Positions 41,558 to 50,483 are shown, counted from the first letter of the stretch. The stretch is DNA of 64,000 nt from Kribbella sandramycini (GCF_013131805.1 NZ_JABJRC010000009.1:62001-126000), one strand, 5' to 3'. Notes: a model not told the origin generated them from the sequence alone. Translations and numbers: made by a program.

Positions 41558-42561
41558 CCACAACGCACGAGGCCGTGCCGGGTGAGGGTCCGCAGCAGCG
41601 GACCGTCACCCGGCGTCGCCGGCCGTTGACCTTCGATCGCGTCAGCTTCATGGTCGTGTTCCTCGGCCTGCCGCTGACGGTCTTCGTGATCTTCGTCGCC
41701 TCGCCGTTCGTGCAGGCGCTGTACTACTCGCTGACCGACTGGTCCGGGTTCAGCTCGGGGATGAACTTCGTCGGCCTCGACAACTACGTGAAGCTGTTCA
41801 ACGACGACATCTTCCTCAAGGCCGTCCGCAACAACGTGCTGCTGGCGATCGTGGTCCCGATCGTCACGATCGTGTTGTCGCTGACGCTGGCGACCCTGGT
41901 CACCATCGGCGGCTCGGGCACCGGGACCGTCCGCGGTCTGAAGAACGCGGGGTTCTACCGGATCATCTCGTTCTTCCCGTACGTGATCCCGGCGATCGTG
42001 ATCGGTCTGATCTGGGCGCAGGTGTTCACGCCGACCTCCGGCATCCTGGACGCCGTCCTGAACCAGATCGGCCTGACCGGGTTCAAGGACTTCGCCTGGC
42101 TCGGTGACGCGCGGACCGCGATGCCGGCCTCGATGTTCGTGATGATCTGGGGCGCCGTCGGCTTCTACATGGTGCTGTTCATCGCCGCCATCCGGGGGAT
42201 CGACCCCGAGGTGTTCGAGGCGGCCCGGATCGACGGCGCCGGCCGGTTCCGGACCGCGACCCGGATCACCGTGCCGCTGATCCGCGACAACGTGCAGACG
42301 GCGTACATCTATCTCGGGATCGCCGCCCTCGACGCGTTCGTCTACATGCAGGCGCTGAACCCCGGCGGCGGTCCGCAGAACTCGACCCTGGTGATGCCGC
42401 AGCAGCTGTTCACCACGGCCTTCAGCAAAGGACAGTTCGGGTACTCGACGGCGATGGGCGTGGTCCTCGCCGCCGTCACGATGCTGTTCGCGCTCATCGT
42501 CTTCACGGTGAACGCCCTGACCGGCGGACGTGACCCGCGGAAAGCAAAGGTACGCCGATGA
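41554..42561 (+). CDS. Sugar ABC transporter permease, NgcF-like
   Basis: 335 residues, about six membrane helices of the MalF type. The ATPase-docking EAA loop is visible as EVFEAARIDGAGRFRTATRITVP. Start GTG at 41554 overlaps the binding-protein stop; the next permease overlaps its stop by ATGA. Forms the transmembrane channel with the following gene. No ATPase gene lies in the operon, so a shared MsiK-type ATPase elsewhere is expected. Confidence 0.93.
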   Translation: MTTTHEAVPGEGPQQRTVTRRRRPLTFDRVSFMVVFLGLPLTVFVIFVASPFVQALYYSLTDWSGFSSGMNFVGLDNYVKLFNDDIFLKAVRNNVLLAIVVPIVTIVLSLTLATLVTIGGSGTGTVRGLKNAGFYRIISFFPYVIPAIVIGLIWAQVFTPTSGILDAVLNQIGLTGFKDFAWLGDARTAMPASMFVMIWGAVGFYMVLFIAAIRGIDPEVFEAARIDGAGRFRTATRITVPLIRDNVQTAYIYLGIAALDAFVYMQALNPGGGPQNSTLVMPQQLFTTAFSKGQFGYSTAMGVVLAAVTMLFALIVFTVNALTGGRDPRKAKVRR

Positions 42562-43424
42562 CGACACTCGCCGCCGGCTCCCCGTCGCGGGGGAGCAAAG
42601 AAGGCCGCGGCGTGGCGACGATCGCCCACATCGCGCTGATCATCTGGTCGCTGCTGGTCATCCTGCCGCTACTGTGGACGCTGCTCTCCTCGTTCAAGTC
42701 GACGCAGGAGGTGCTCGGCAACCCGCTGTCGCTGCCGGGCAAGCTGCATTTCGAGAACTACGCCAACGCCTGGACGACGGCCGGGATCGGCCGGTACTTC
42801 CTGAACACGGTGATCGTCGTCGGCACCGCGCTGGTGCTGGTGATGGTGCTCGGCGCCATGTGCGCGTACGTGCTGGCCAGGTTCACGTTCCCCGGCAACC
42901 GGCTGATCTACTACTCGATGCTGGCCGGTCTGACCTTCCCGGTCTTCCTGGCGATCGTGCCGCTGTTCTTCGTCCTGAAGAACCTGTCGCTGCTGAACAC
43001 GCTGCCCGGGTTGATCATGACCTACGTCGCCTTCGCGCTGCCGTTCACGGTCTTCTTCCTGCACAGCTTCTTCAAGGCGCTGCCCGGGGAGATCTACGAG
43101 GCCGCGCAGATCGACGGCGCCGGTGAGTGGCGCTCGTTCTTCTCGGTGATGTTGCCGATGGCCAAGCCCGGAATGGCGTCGGTCGCGATCTTCAACTTCC
43201 TCGGGTTGTGGAACCAGTTCCTGCTGCCGGTCGCGCTGAACACCGACTCGGACAACTACGTGCTCTCCCAGGGCATGGCGTCGTTCGCGTCGCAGGCCGG
43301 TTACGCGGTGGACTTCGGCGCGTTGTTCGCGGCCGTGATCATCACCGTGGCCCCGGTGCTGGTGGTTTACATCATCTTCCAGCGTCAGCTGCAGGTCTCG
43401 GTCACCCAGGGCGGCGTGAAGTAG
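42558..43424 (+). CDS. Sugar ABC transporter permease, NgcG-like
   Basis: 288 residues, MalG-type, about six helices. EAA loop: EIYEAAQIDGAGEWRSFFSVMLP. ATG at 42558 is coupled by ATGA to the preceding permease. With that protein it should form the heterodimeric pore for the amino-sugar importer. Confidence 0.93.
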   Translation: MTTLAAGSPSRGSKEGRGVATIAHIALIIWSLLVILPLLWTLLSSFKSTQEVLGNPLSLPGKLHFENYANAWTTAGIGRYFLNTVIVVGTALVLVMVLGAMCAYVLARFTFPGNRLIYYSMLAGLTFPVFLAIVPLFFVLKNLSLLNTLPGLIMTYVAFALPFTVFFLHSFFKALPGEIYEAAQIDGAGEWRSFFSVMLPMAKPGMASVAIFNFLGLWNQFLLPVALNTDSDNYVLSQGMASFASQAGYAVDFGALFAAVIITVAPVLVVYIIFQRQLQVSVTQGGVK

Positions 43425-43433
43425 CCTGCCGGG

Positions 43434-44732
43434 GTGCTGAAACGGCGAACAGTTCTGCAAGGAGCGCTCGCCGGCGCCGTTCTGAGCGGATGCTCGACGG
43501 GTACGCCGGTGGGCGCTCCTTCTGTTGATCCGGGCACGTTGCCGCTGGAGGTGGCGGCCGGTGCCGACTACGGCGGTTTCGCCGCTTCGGCGTACCGGAA
43601 GAAGTATCCGAACGCGGTGCTGAAGCCGGTCGTCGTGAGCCAGTTGCGGGACGGCGTGCTGCCGCGATTCCAGGCCGGGTCGCCGCCGGACGTCGTACTG
43701 AACGCCGGCGCCAAGCCGCTGGATGTCGGGCGGCTGGTTGCCCAGGGACAGGTGGCGGATCTGTCCTCGTTGCTGGAGCTGCGGGACGGGCTGTTGCCGG
43801 GGATGCTGGAGACCGGCCGGTACGACGGCGTCCAGCGGACGGTCAATTACGTCGTGAACGTCTACGGGCTCTGGTATTCCGCCGCGCTCTTCCAGCGGTT
43901 CGGCTGGGACGTGCCGCGAACCTGGCCGGAGTTGCTTGCCTTGGGCACCAAAATGAAGGCGGCCGGGCTCGGGTCGGTGGTGCATCCCGGCGCGAACCCG
44001 TACTACATGCTGGAGCTGGTGCTCACGCTGGCGGCGAAGACCGGCGGTCACGAGGTGCTGAAGCGGATCGACAACCTCGAGGACGGCGCCTGGCAGGACA
44101 CGAGCGTCACCCGGGCGATCGCGGCCGTCGCCGAGCTGGTCAAGCGCGGGCTGCTCGCGCCGGGGAGCGCGAAGTACGACCATCTGGCCGCGCAGAAACG
44201 CTTCCTGGCCGGGAAGGCGGGGGTGCTGCCGTGCGGGAACTGGCTCGAGAACGAGATGAAGCCGCTGATCCCGGAGAACTTCGCGCTGACGATGTTCGGC
44301 GTCCCGCCGCTGGACGGATCGGCCGCGCTGCCGCGGGGGTTGCATGTCGCCACGACCGCGCCGTACCTGGTGGCGGAGCAGGCGAAGAACAAGGCAGGTG
44401 GGCTGGAGTACCTGCGGGCCGCGTTGTCGAAGGAGGTCGCCGCGCAGGTGACCGCGGAGGCCAATCTGCTCACGATCGTCCGCGGCGCGGCCGACGGGCT
44501 GGAGCTGAGTACGGCGTTGCGGTCGGCGCGTGATCTGCTCACGGTCGCGGGCGATCAGTCCGTCGGCTGGTACTTCGACAGCTGGTATCCGACGTTCGCG
44601 GCGACGGCCGCCGGGATCACCGGGCAGCTGCTGGCCGGCGGGGTGTCGGCGTCCGATTGGATGCTGCGCATCCAGGCCGCGGCGGATGCCTTGAAGCAGG
44701 ACTCTGGTGTAACGAAATATCACCGAGAGTGA
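43434..44732 (+). CDS. Second substrate-binding lipoprotein of the same ABC operon
   Basis: 432 residues, paralogous in pattern to the NgcE-like protein: twin-arginine (KRRTVLQG), lipobox LSGC with Cys20, YGLWYSAALFQRFGWDVPRTWPE and GNWLENEMK. Start GTG at 43434, nine bases after the permease stop. Two binding proteins for one permease pair suggests two ligands, for example different chitooligosaccharide lengths. Closest alternative: a degenerating duplicate, but all expected features are intact. Confidence 0.85.
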   Translation: MLKRRTVLQGALAGAVLSGCSTGTPVGAPSVDPGTLPLEVAAGADYGGFAASAYRKKYPNAVLKPVVVSQLRDGVLPRFQAGSPPDVVLNAGAKPLDVGRLVAQGQVADLSSLLELRDGLLPGMLETGRYDGVQRTVNYVVNVYGLWYSAALFQRFGWDVPRTWPELLALGTKMKAAGLGSVVHPGANPYYMLELVLTLAAKTGGHEVLKRIDNLEDGAWQDTSVTRAIAAVAELVKRGLLAPGSAKYDHLAAQKRFLAGKAGVLPCGNWLENEMKPLIPENFALTMFGVPPLDGSAALPRGLHVATTAPYLVAEQAKNKAGGLEYLRAALSKEVAAQVTAEANLLTIVRGAADGLELSTALRSARDLLTVAGDQSVGWYFDSWYPTFAATAAGITGQLLAGGVSASDWMLRIQAAADALKQDSGVTKYHRE

Positions 44733-44756
44733 ATAGGTTAGCTTAGGGTTTCCTAA
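44733..44756. promoter_or_regulatory. Iron-box-like repeat upstream of the siderophore-binding gene
   Basis: ATAGGTTAGCTTAGGGTTT (44733-44751) agrees with the 19-bp DtxR/IdeR consensus at about 13 positions, the left half being near perfect. Overlapping it, TTAGG (44743-44747) and CCTAA (44752-44756) form an inverted repeat. It sits 25-50 nt before the start of an iron-siderophore binding protein, where an iron-regulated operator is expected. Confidence 0.55.
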
Positions 44757-44781
44757 CGTACTTACTTCCTGTGAGGTCCCG

Positions 44782-45819
44782 ATGCGCAAGTTCTTGCGCC
44801 CTGTGGTGCTGCTCGTCGTCCCGTTGCTCGCGCTGACCGCCGCCTGCGGCAGCGGTTCGGCCAAGGAAAGCCCGGCCGCGGCGTCGGCGCAGGGCGGTGT
44901 CGAGGACGGCGCGTTCCCCGTCACGATCAAGAACAAGTGGGGCGACGCCGTCATCAAGGAGGCCCCGAAGCGGGTCGTCGTGGTCGGGCTGATCGAGCAG
45001 GACGCGCTGCTCGCGCTCGGCGTCGCACCGGTCGGGACGACGGAGTGGTTCGGCGACAAGCCGGGCGCGCTGTTCCCGTGGGCGAAGGAGAAGCTCGGCG
45101 ACGCGCCGCTGCCGACGGTGCTGTCGGACAAGGACGGCATCCAGTTCGAGAAGGTCGCGGGGCTGGCGCCGGATCTGATCATCGGGCTGTACTCGTCGAT
45201 CACCGCGGCGGACTACAAGAAGCTCGAGGCGATCGCGCCGACCGTCGCCCAGCCTGCCGACGGCAGCGCCGACTACAGCGTCACCTGGCAGACCGCGACC
45301 AAGACCGTCGGCCAGGCGGTCGGCAAGCCGAAGGCCGCCGCCGAGCTGGTCGCCGGCATCGAGAAGCAGTTCGCCGAGACCCGCGCCGCGCACCCGGAGT
45401 TCCAGGGCAAGACCGGCCTGATGGCGTCGCCGTGGGAGGGCTACTTCCTCTACGGCCGCCAGGACCCGCGCTCCAAGGTCCTCGCCGACCTCGGCTTCAC
45501 CCTGCCGCCGGAGATGGACAAGATCGTCGGCGACAAGTTCGGCGCGAACCTGAGCGCCGAGCGGATCGCCGTCGTCGACCAGCAGGTCCTGGTCTGGTTC
45601 CCGCCCAAGGACGGCACCGCCAAACTCAAGGCCGACCCCCTGCTGAAGAACCTCAAGGCCCGCGCCGAAGGCCGCGAGATCTTCATCGAGGAGAACTACG
45701 ACGACGAGTTCTACGGCGCCACCAGCTTCGTCTCCGTCCTCAGCCTCCCCACCGTCCTCAAACACCTCGTCCCCAAACTGACCGCCGCCCTCGACGGCAA
45801 CCCCACGACGACGGCCTAA
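44782..45819 (+). CDS. Iron-siderophore ABC transporter substrate-binding lipoprotein
   Basis: 345 residues of the FhuD/FepB (TroA-like) class: signal peptide with lipobox LTAAC (Cys22), APKRVVVVGLIEQDALLALGV, LAPDLIIGLYSSITAADY and a long linking helix. Binds a ferric siderophore outside the membrane. No permease or ATPase gene is adjacent, so it must rely on components encoded elsewhere. ATG at 44782 after GAGGT; the upstream iron-box-like site suggests iron repression. Convergent four-base overlap with the next gene. Confidence 0.92.
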   Translation: MRKFLRPVVLLVVPLLALTAACGSGSAKESPAAASAQGGVEDGAFPVTIKNKWGDAVIKEAPKRVVVVGLIEQDALLALGVAPVGTTEWFGDKPGALFPWAKEKLGDAPLPTVLSDKDGIQFEKVAGLAPDLIIGLYSSITAADYKKLEAIAPTVAQPADGSADYSVTWQTATKTVGQAVGKPKAAAELVAGIEKQFAETRAAHPEFQGKTGLMASPWEGYFLYGRQDPRSKVLADLGFTLPPEMDKIVGDKFGANLSAERIAVVDQQVLVWFPPKDGTAKLKADPLLKNLKARAEGREIFIEENYDDEFYGATSFVSVLSLPTVLKHLVPKLTAALDGNPTTTA

Positions 45820-46361
45820 CGCCACACCACCTCGTCCAGAAAATCCTCCACCGCCGTAGCCACCCGCCCCAACACGGCCGCCGACGCCGCCAGCCGGCCC
45901 GGGACATACATCCCGTGGCCGGCCCCCGGCACCTCCAACACATAAGGCGTCAACTCCCGCGCCACCCCCGAGTCCCAAGCCGCATCCGCCGTCCCACCCA
46001 CCAACAAGAACGGCGCCCGCGCCCCCCGCAACCCCTCCACCACCCACTCACTCGTCAAAATCGGACTCAACCAAACCCCCGCCACCCCCCACTCCGCCAC
46101 CACCGAACTCGCATAACCCCCCAAAGACCGCCCAATCACCAGCACTTCCCCGGATGCGGCCTCCAGAGCACGTTCGACCTGGTGGCAGACCCAGGGGCCG
46201 CGTTCTGGTTCGGTGAGGGTGAGGGGGATGTCGGGGTCGGCCCACCAGATGCGGTGGATGTGGGCGCCGCGGTGTTCGGCGGCGTCGGCGGCGTACATGG
46301 GGAGTGGGGCGGTCGGGCCGTTCTGGCCGCCGGGGACGACGATCGCGGTGCGGGCAGGCAT
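45816..46361 (-). CDS. Small alpha/beta hydrolase (KANL3/Tex30-like)
   Basis: 181 residues, compact alpha/beta-hydrolase fold. The nucleophile elbow is VIGRSLGGYASS, acid region LLVGGTADAAWD, base GAGHGMYVPG. GRSLGG rather than GHSxGG resembles the Tex30/KANL3 and dienelactone-hydrolase-like small hydrolases. ATG at 46361 has no ribosome site, but TACAGT lies seven bases upstream, so a leaderless message is possible. Strand composition switches sharply inside this gene. Confidence 0.8.
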   Translation of the reverse strand: MPARTAIVVPGGQNGPTAPLPMYAADAAEHRGAHIHRIWWADPDIPLTLTEPERGPWVCHQVERALEAASGEVLVIGRSLGGYASSVVAEWGVAGVWLSPILTSEWVVEGLRGARAPFLLVGGTADAAWDSGVARELTPYVLEVPGAGHGMYVPGRLAASAAVLGRVATAVEDFLDEVVWR

Positions 46362-46431
46362 AACGTGGACTGTATGACCTTGGGGGTGACCCGGTGTGGG
46401 GGAGGACCGGGACGCTGGCAGAATCGGGGGT

Positions 46432-47481
46432 ATGTCCCTCGCTGCGTCTGACCCCTCCGCAGCCGGAACCGAGCGGCGCCCGCGGGTGCTGTCCGGGATC
46501 CAGCCGACGGCGGACTCGTTTCACTTCGGCAACTACCTCGGCGCGGTGCGGCAGTGGGTGGCCCTGCAGGACGACCATGAGGCGTTCTACTGCGTGGTCG
46601 ACCTGCACGCGATCACGGTGGAGTACGAGCCGAAGAAGCTCCGCGAGCGGACGCGGCGTTCGGTCGCCCAGCTGCTGGCCGCCGGTATCGACCCGGAGCG
46701 GTCGACGCTGTTCGTCCAGTCGCATGTCCCGGAGCACGCGCAGCTGGGTTGGGTGCTCGGCTGCCTGACCGGTTTCGGCGAGGCCAGCCGGATGACGCAG
46801 TTCAAGGACAAGTCCGCCAAGGGCGGCGCGGACCGCGCGACGGTCGGCCTGTTCACGTACCCGATCCTGCAGGCCGCCGACATCCTCATCTACCAGGCCG
46901 ACCGCGTCCCCGTCGGCGAGGACCAGCGCCAGCACCTGGAGCTGACCCGCGACCTCGCGGGCCGCTTCAACCACCGGTTCGGCAAGACCTTCCGGCTGCC
47001 CGAGCCGTACATCGTCAAGGAGACCGCGAAGATCTCCGACCTGCAGGACCCGACCGCCAAGATGAGCAAGTCCAGCTCGTCGCCGGCCGGCATCATCGAC
47101 CTGCTCGACGACCCGAAGGTGAGCGCGAAGAAGATCCGCTCCGCGGTCACCGACTCCGGCCGGGACGTGATCTTCGACCCGGAGAACAAGGCCGGCGTCG
47201 CCAACCTGCTGACCATCTACTCGGCCCTGACCGGCCGCAAGATCAGCGAGCTCGAGGACGAGTACGCCGGTCGCGGCTACGGCGACTTCAAGAAGGACCT
47301 GGCCGAGATCGTGGTCGAGTTCGTCACGCCGTTCCGTGAGAAGACCCTCGGCTACCTCGATGACAAGGCCCAGCTGGACGCGATCATGGCCGCCGGCGCC
47401 GAGCGGGCCCGCGCGGTCACCGAGCGGACGCTGACCCGCGTCTACGACAAGCTCGGGTTCGTCCCGGGCAGCCCCCGATGA
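46432..47481 (+). CDS. trpS: Tryptophanyl-tRNA synthetase
   Basis: Charges tRNA-Trp; class I synthetase. HFGN (residues 31-34, the HxGH-like signature) and KMSKS (210-214) are both present, with GIQPTADSFHFGNYLGA and the AD-binding DLHAITV. 349 residues, normal. ATG at 46432; the frame stays open a little upstream without family sequence. The 2H phosphoesterase overlaps its stop by ATGA, so the two are coupled. Whether this is the only TrpRS of the organism cannot be told from the window. Confidence 0.96.
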   Translation: MSLAASDPSAAGTERRPRVLSGIQPTADSFHFGNYLGAVRQWVALQDDHEAFYCVVDLHAITVEYEPKKLRERTRRSVAQLLAAGIDPERSTLFVQSHVPEHAQLGWVLGCLTGFGEASRMTQFKDKSAKGGADRATVGLFTYPILQAADILIYQADRVPVGEDQRQHLELTRDLAGRFNHRFGKTFRLPEPYIVKETAKISDLQDPTAKMSKSSSSPAGIIDLLDDPKVSAKKIRSAVTDSGRDVIFDPENKAGVANLLTIYSALTGRKISELEDEYAGRGYGDFKKDLAEIVVEFVTPFREKTLGYLDDKAQLDAIMAAGAERARAVTERTLTRVYDKLGFVPGSPR

Positions 47482-47990
47482 CGACGATCGGCGTCGCGAT
47501 CCCGATCGCGGAACCGTACGGCTCCGAGCTGCAGAAGTACCGGGCCGAGTTCGGCGACCCGATGGCCGCCTCGATCCCGACCCACGTCACGCTGCTGCCG
47601 CCGACCGAGATCCCGGACGGCGACCTGGCCGCGATCGACGAGCACCTGCTCGCGGTCGCCGCGCGGTTCCCGCGGTTCCGGATCCGGCTCCGCGGGACGG
47701 CGACCTTCCGGCCGATCTCGCCGGTGGTCTTCGTGCCGCTGGCCGAGGGCATCTCGTCGTGCGAGGTCCTGCAGTCGCAGGTCCGATCCGGTCCGCTGCA
47801 GGTCGACCTGCGGTTCCCGTACCACCCGCACGTCACGGTCGCCCACGACCTGGAGAAGTCCGCGCTCGACCGCGCGTACGACACGCTCTCGGAGTACGAC
47901 TGCGCGTTCGACGTCGACGCGTTCAGCCGGTACGAGCACGGCGCGGACGGCGTGTGGCGGCCGCAACGCTCGTTCCCCCTGGCAGGCTGA
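47478..47990 (+). CDS. 2H phosphoesterase (2'-5' RNA ligase-like)
   Basis: 170 residues of the 2H superfamily, with the two catalytic HxT motifs: THVTLLPP and HPHVTVAHD. Such proteins hydrolyse cyclic phosphodiesters or ligate 2'-5' RNA ends; the bacterial ThpR-type role is ill-defined. Translationally coupled to trpS (ATGA overlap), hinting at a role in RNA or tRNA processing. Confidence 0.88.
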   Translation: MTTIGVAIPIAEPYGSELQKYRAEFGDPMAASIPTHVTLLPPTEIPDGDLAAIDEHLLAVAARFPRFRIRLRGTATFRPISPVVFVPLAEGISSCEVLQSQVRSGPLQVDLRFPYHPHVTVAHDLEKSALDRAYDTLSEYDCAFDVDAFSRYEHGADGVWRPQRSFPLAG

Positions 47991-48018
47991 GCTTCCTGCT
48001 TCGGGGTACAGGAGTGCT

Positions 48019-49077
48019 ATGAACATCAAGGCTGTCTGGGCGCGGTTCGCCCGCACCCAGGTCTGGCGGGCCTGGCAGCGGTACGGCGATCGTCGCGGCA
48101 ACCGGTTGGCCGGGGCAACGAGTTTCTTCGGATTCCTCTCGTTGTTCCCGCTGATCGTGCTGGCCGCCGCCGTCACCGGGCCGCTGCTCGGCAGCGCCGC
48201 CGTCCAGAGTCTGAAGACGGCGCTGAAGACGAACCTGCCCGGGATCGGCGACAAGATCGACATCGACTCGCTGATCGCCAACGCGGGCACGATCGGCGTC
48301 GTCTCCGGGATCTCGCTGCTGTTCACCGGCCTCGGCTGGATCGACTCGCTGCGCGCCTCGATCCGCTCGATGCACGAGCTCGACGACCAGCCGGGGAACG
48401 CCGTCCAGCTCAAACTCGTCGACCTGGGCGCCTTGGTCGGCCTCGGCCTGATCGGCGCCGTCGGCACCGGCGCGTCGTCGATCCTGACCGGTCTCTCCGA
48501 GCGCATCGTCGCCGCCGCCGACCTGGACGGCACCTGGCTGGCGAACTGGGGTCTCGACCTGATCAGCCTGGTCCTCGGCATCGCCGCCGGCGCGCTGCTG
48601 TTCGCCTACCTGCAGACGGCCCTCCCGCGGATCGCCCTGCCCCGCAAGGTCCTCCTGATCGCCGCCCTGGCCGGTGGCATCCTCTTCTACCTCGCCCAGA
48701 AACTCGGCAACGTCTACGTCAAGCACGTCCTCGGCTCCAACGCCGCGTACGGCGCCCTCGCGCTCCCGCTGGCCCTCCTGGTCTGGATCTACCTGATGAC
48801 CCGCGTCATCATGCTCATCGCCGCCTGGACCAAAGAAGCCGCCCTGGACGCCGAAGCCCGCGCCGCCACCGACGACGCCCGCCTCCGCATCGCCGAGGCG
48901 CCCCTCCCGCCCTACGAGCCACTCCTCCCCGGCCCACCCGGCAAACGCTACAAAGTCGTCCCCATCCCTCAGAAGAAGGCCGACACCGTAGCCGTCACCG
49001 CCGGCGCCGTCGTAGGCATCGCCCTCACCACCATCGCCGTCCAACTCACCAAAGCCGCCCGCTCCCTCCGCCGCTAA
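48019..49077 (+). CDS. YihY/BrkB family inner-membrane protein
   Basis: 352 residues, about six membrane helices. Family signatures: RLAGATSFFGFLSLFPLIVL near the N-terminus and YGALALPLALLVWIYLMTRVIML near the end of the membrane part. A Pro-rich cytoplasmic tail follows, with an extra C-terminal hydrophobic stretch. Once mis-named ribonuclease BN; actual function unknown, proposed transporter-like. ATG at 48019 after CAGGAG. 28 nt after the 2H gene, so probably the same transcript. Confidence 0.9.
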   Translation: MNIKAVWARFARTQVWRAWQRYGDRRGNRLAGATSFFGFLSLFPLIVLAAAVTGPLLGSAAVQSLKTALKTNLPGIGDKIDIDSLIANAGTIGVVSGISLLFTGLGWIDSLRASIRSMHELDDQPGNAVQLKLVDLGALVGLGLIGAVGTGASSILTGLSERIVAAADLDGTWLANWGLDLISLVLGIAAGALLFAYLQTALPRIALPRKVLLIAALAGGILFYLAQKLGNVYVKHVLGSNAAYGALALPLALLVWIYLMTRVIMLIAAWTKEAALDAEARAATDDARLRIAEAPLPPYEPLLPGPPGKRYKVVPIPQKKADTVAVTAGAVVGIALTTIAVQLTKAARSLRR

Positions 49078-49385
49078 CCGCCCACCCGCTTCGCCCACCC
49101 CCAAGCCGGTGGGCCGACCCCCAAGCACCAACCACCGCCCACGGCCTCGGCCGTTTGCTGGGCTGACCAGGCAAGTGGTGGGTCAGCCAACCGCAGGCGG
49201 TGGGCACACCCACTCGTTGGTTGGCTGGCCCAGCAAACGGGTGGGTCGGCCAACCAAATGGTGCGTGGGGAGGGGGCGGGCACGAGGGACAGGACGTAGT
49301 TGGGTACGTAGGTGCGTGACGTGCGCCTGAGTCGGGCTTACCGCGCCTCGAGTGGGCGGGTACGTCCTGTCGTTCGTGCCAACAG
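49078..49385. repeat. 308-bp gene-free gap filled with inverted and direct repeats
   Basis: Between the convergent BrkB and carboxypeptidase genes. CCGTTTGCTGGGC (49151-49163) mirrors GCCCAGCAAACGG (49228-49240) perfectly. GGGTCAGCCAACC (49180-49192) mirrors GGTTGGCTGGCCC (49219-49231) at 12 of 13 positions and recurs as GGGTCGGCCAACC (49243-49255). A separate 20-bp inverted repeat, 49279-49298 with 49361-49380, matches at 18 of 20. No credible ORF. Possible double terminator, small RNA or mobile-element remnant. Confidence 0.6.
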
Positions 49386-50483
49386 TTAGTGGCGGCGTCG
49401 GCGGGGGCGGCGGAGGAACAGGGCCAGCAGGAGGATGGCGGGGGCGGCCCAGAGCCAGGCGGGGATGGCGAAGACGGAGTTGACGGGGTGGACGGGGGTG
49501 TCCACGGTGCGGGTGGTGGGGAGGGGGCCCGCGGCCTGGGGTTTGTCGGCTTGGGCCGGTTTGGGGGGTGGGGTGGGTTTGGCGAGGGTGCCGACGGGGG
49601 TGAGGTCGTCGTAGTGCTCGAAGGCCCAGGTGAGGAGGGTGGCGGCGTCGGTGGTGATGCCGTGCGGGGAGTCGAGCATCGTGACGACGAGGGTGTGGCC
49701 GTTCCGGCGGGCGGCGCCGACGAAGGTGTTGCGGGCGAGCGTCGTGTAACCGGTCTTGACGCCGAGGGCGCCGTCGTAGGTGAAGAGCAGTTTGTTCTGG
49801 TTGGCGACCTGATAGGTGCCCTTCGTCGCCAGCGGGAAGTTCGTGTATTTCGTCGCCGCGTACTTCGCGAAGTCGGGCCGCTCGAGCCCGGCCTGGGCGA
49901 ACAACGCCAGGTCGTAGGCGCTGGAGAGCTGCCCGTCGGCGTCCAGTCCGGTGGGATCGGTGACGTGGGTGTCGAGGGCTCCGAGTTCCTTCGCCTTCGC
50001 GTTCATCCGCCGGATGCACCCGTCGACGCCGCCCTCGTCGTGCTCGCAGAGCGCGTTCACCGCATCGTTCCCCGAGGCCAGGAACATCCCCTCGAACAAC
50101 AGATCGACGGTGTACTTCAACCCCGGCGACACCCCGACCTTGCTGCCGACGATCCCGGCGTCCTCGTCGGTCCCGATCACCCGGTCGGTCTTCTTCAGCC
50201 GCGGCAGCAGCACCAGCGCGGTGAGTGTCTTGAGCGTGGACGCCGGCCGCAGCTTCGCATGCGGCGCCTTCGCGACCAGGACGTCGCCGGTGTCGACATC
50301 CGCGACGACGTACGCCGACGACTGGACGGCCGGCGGCGTCGCCCCCGCGGCGACCACCGTCGGCTTCCCCGTCAGCAGCGCGCCGCCGACCGGGCCGTGC
50401 GGGCCCCGGTCGGCGGCGGTCGCTGTCAGCGGCTGTGTGACCACCAGCGCGGTGGTCACACAGACCGTCAGAAGCAAACGCAT
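49386..50483 (-). CDS. D-alanyl-D-alanine carboxypeptidase (penicillin-binding protein, S11)
   Basis: Trims the terminal D-Ala of peptidoglycan stem peptides outside the membrane. Motifs: SxxK at Ser82-Lys85 (ASTLKTLTA), SxN at Ser137-Asn139 (ASGNDA) and KTG in GVKTGYTTLARN. Signal peptide at the N-terminus; a Pro-rich spacer, a C-terminal membrane helix (WLWAAPAILLLALFL) and an Arg-rich tail anchor it. ATG at 50483 chosen; a GTG three codons earlier is also possible. 365 residues, usual size. Confidence 0.94.
   Translation of the reverse strand: MRLLLTVCVTTALVVTQPLTATAADRGPHGPVGGALLTGKPTVVAAGATPPAVQSSAYVVADVDTGDVLVAKAPHAKLRPASTLKTLTALVLLPRLKKTDRVIGTDEDAGIVGSKVGVSPGLKYTVDLLFEGMFLASGNDAVNALCEHDEGGVDGCIRRMNAKAKELGALDTHVTDPTGLDADGQLSSAYDLALFAQAGLERPDFAKYAATKYTNFPLATKGTYQVANQNKLLFTYDGALGVKTGYTTLARNTFVGAARRNGHTLVVTMLDSPHGITTDAATLLTWAFEHYDDLTPVGTLAKPTPPPKPAQADKPQAAGPLPTTRTVDTPVHPVNSVFAIPAWLWAAPAILLLALFLRRPRRRRH

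Noticed and set aside
44733..44756. A canonical full DtxR/IdeR box
   Set aside because: Only the left half matches well, so it is listed as iron-box-like rather than as a firm site.
42669..45203. 844-codon minus-strand frame across three genes
   Set aside because: Spans the permease, binding-protein and iron genes on the other strand, all of which have clear families and coupled starts.
49109..49330. 73-codon frame in the repeat-rich gap
   Set aside because: Translation is built of the repeats themselves, with no ribosome site; more likely non-coding.
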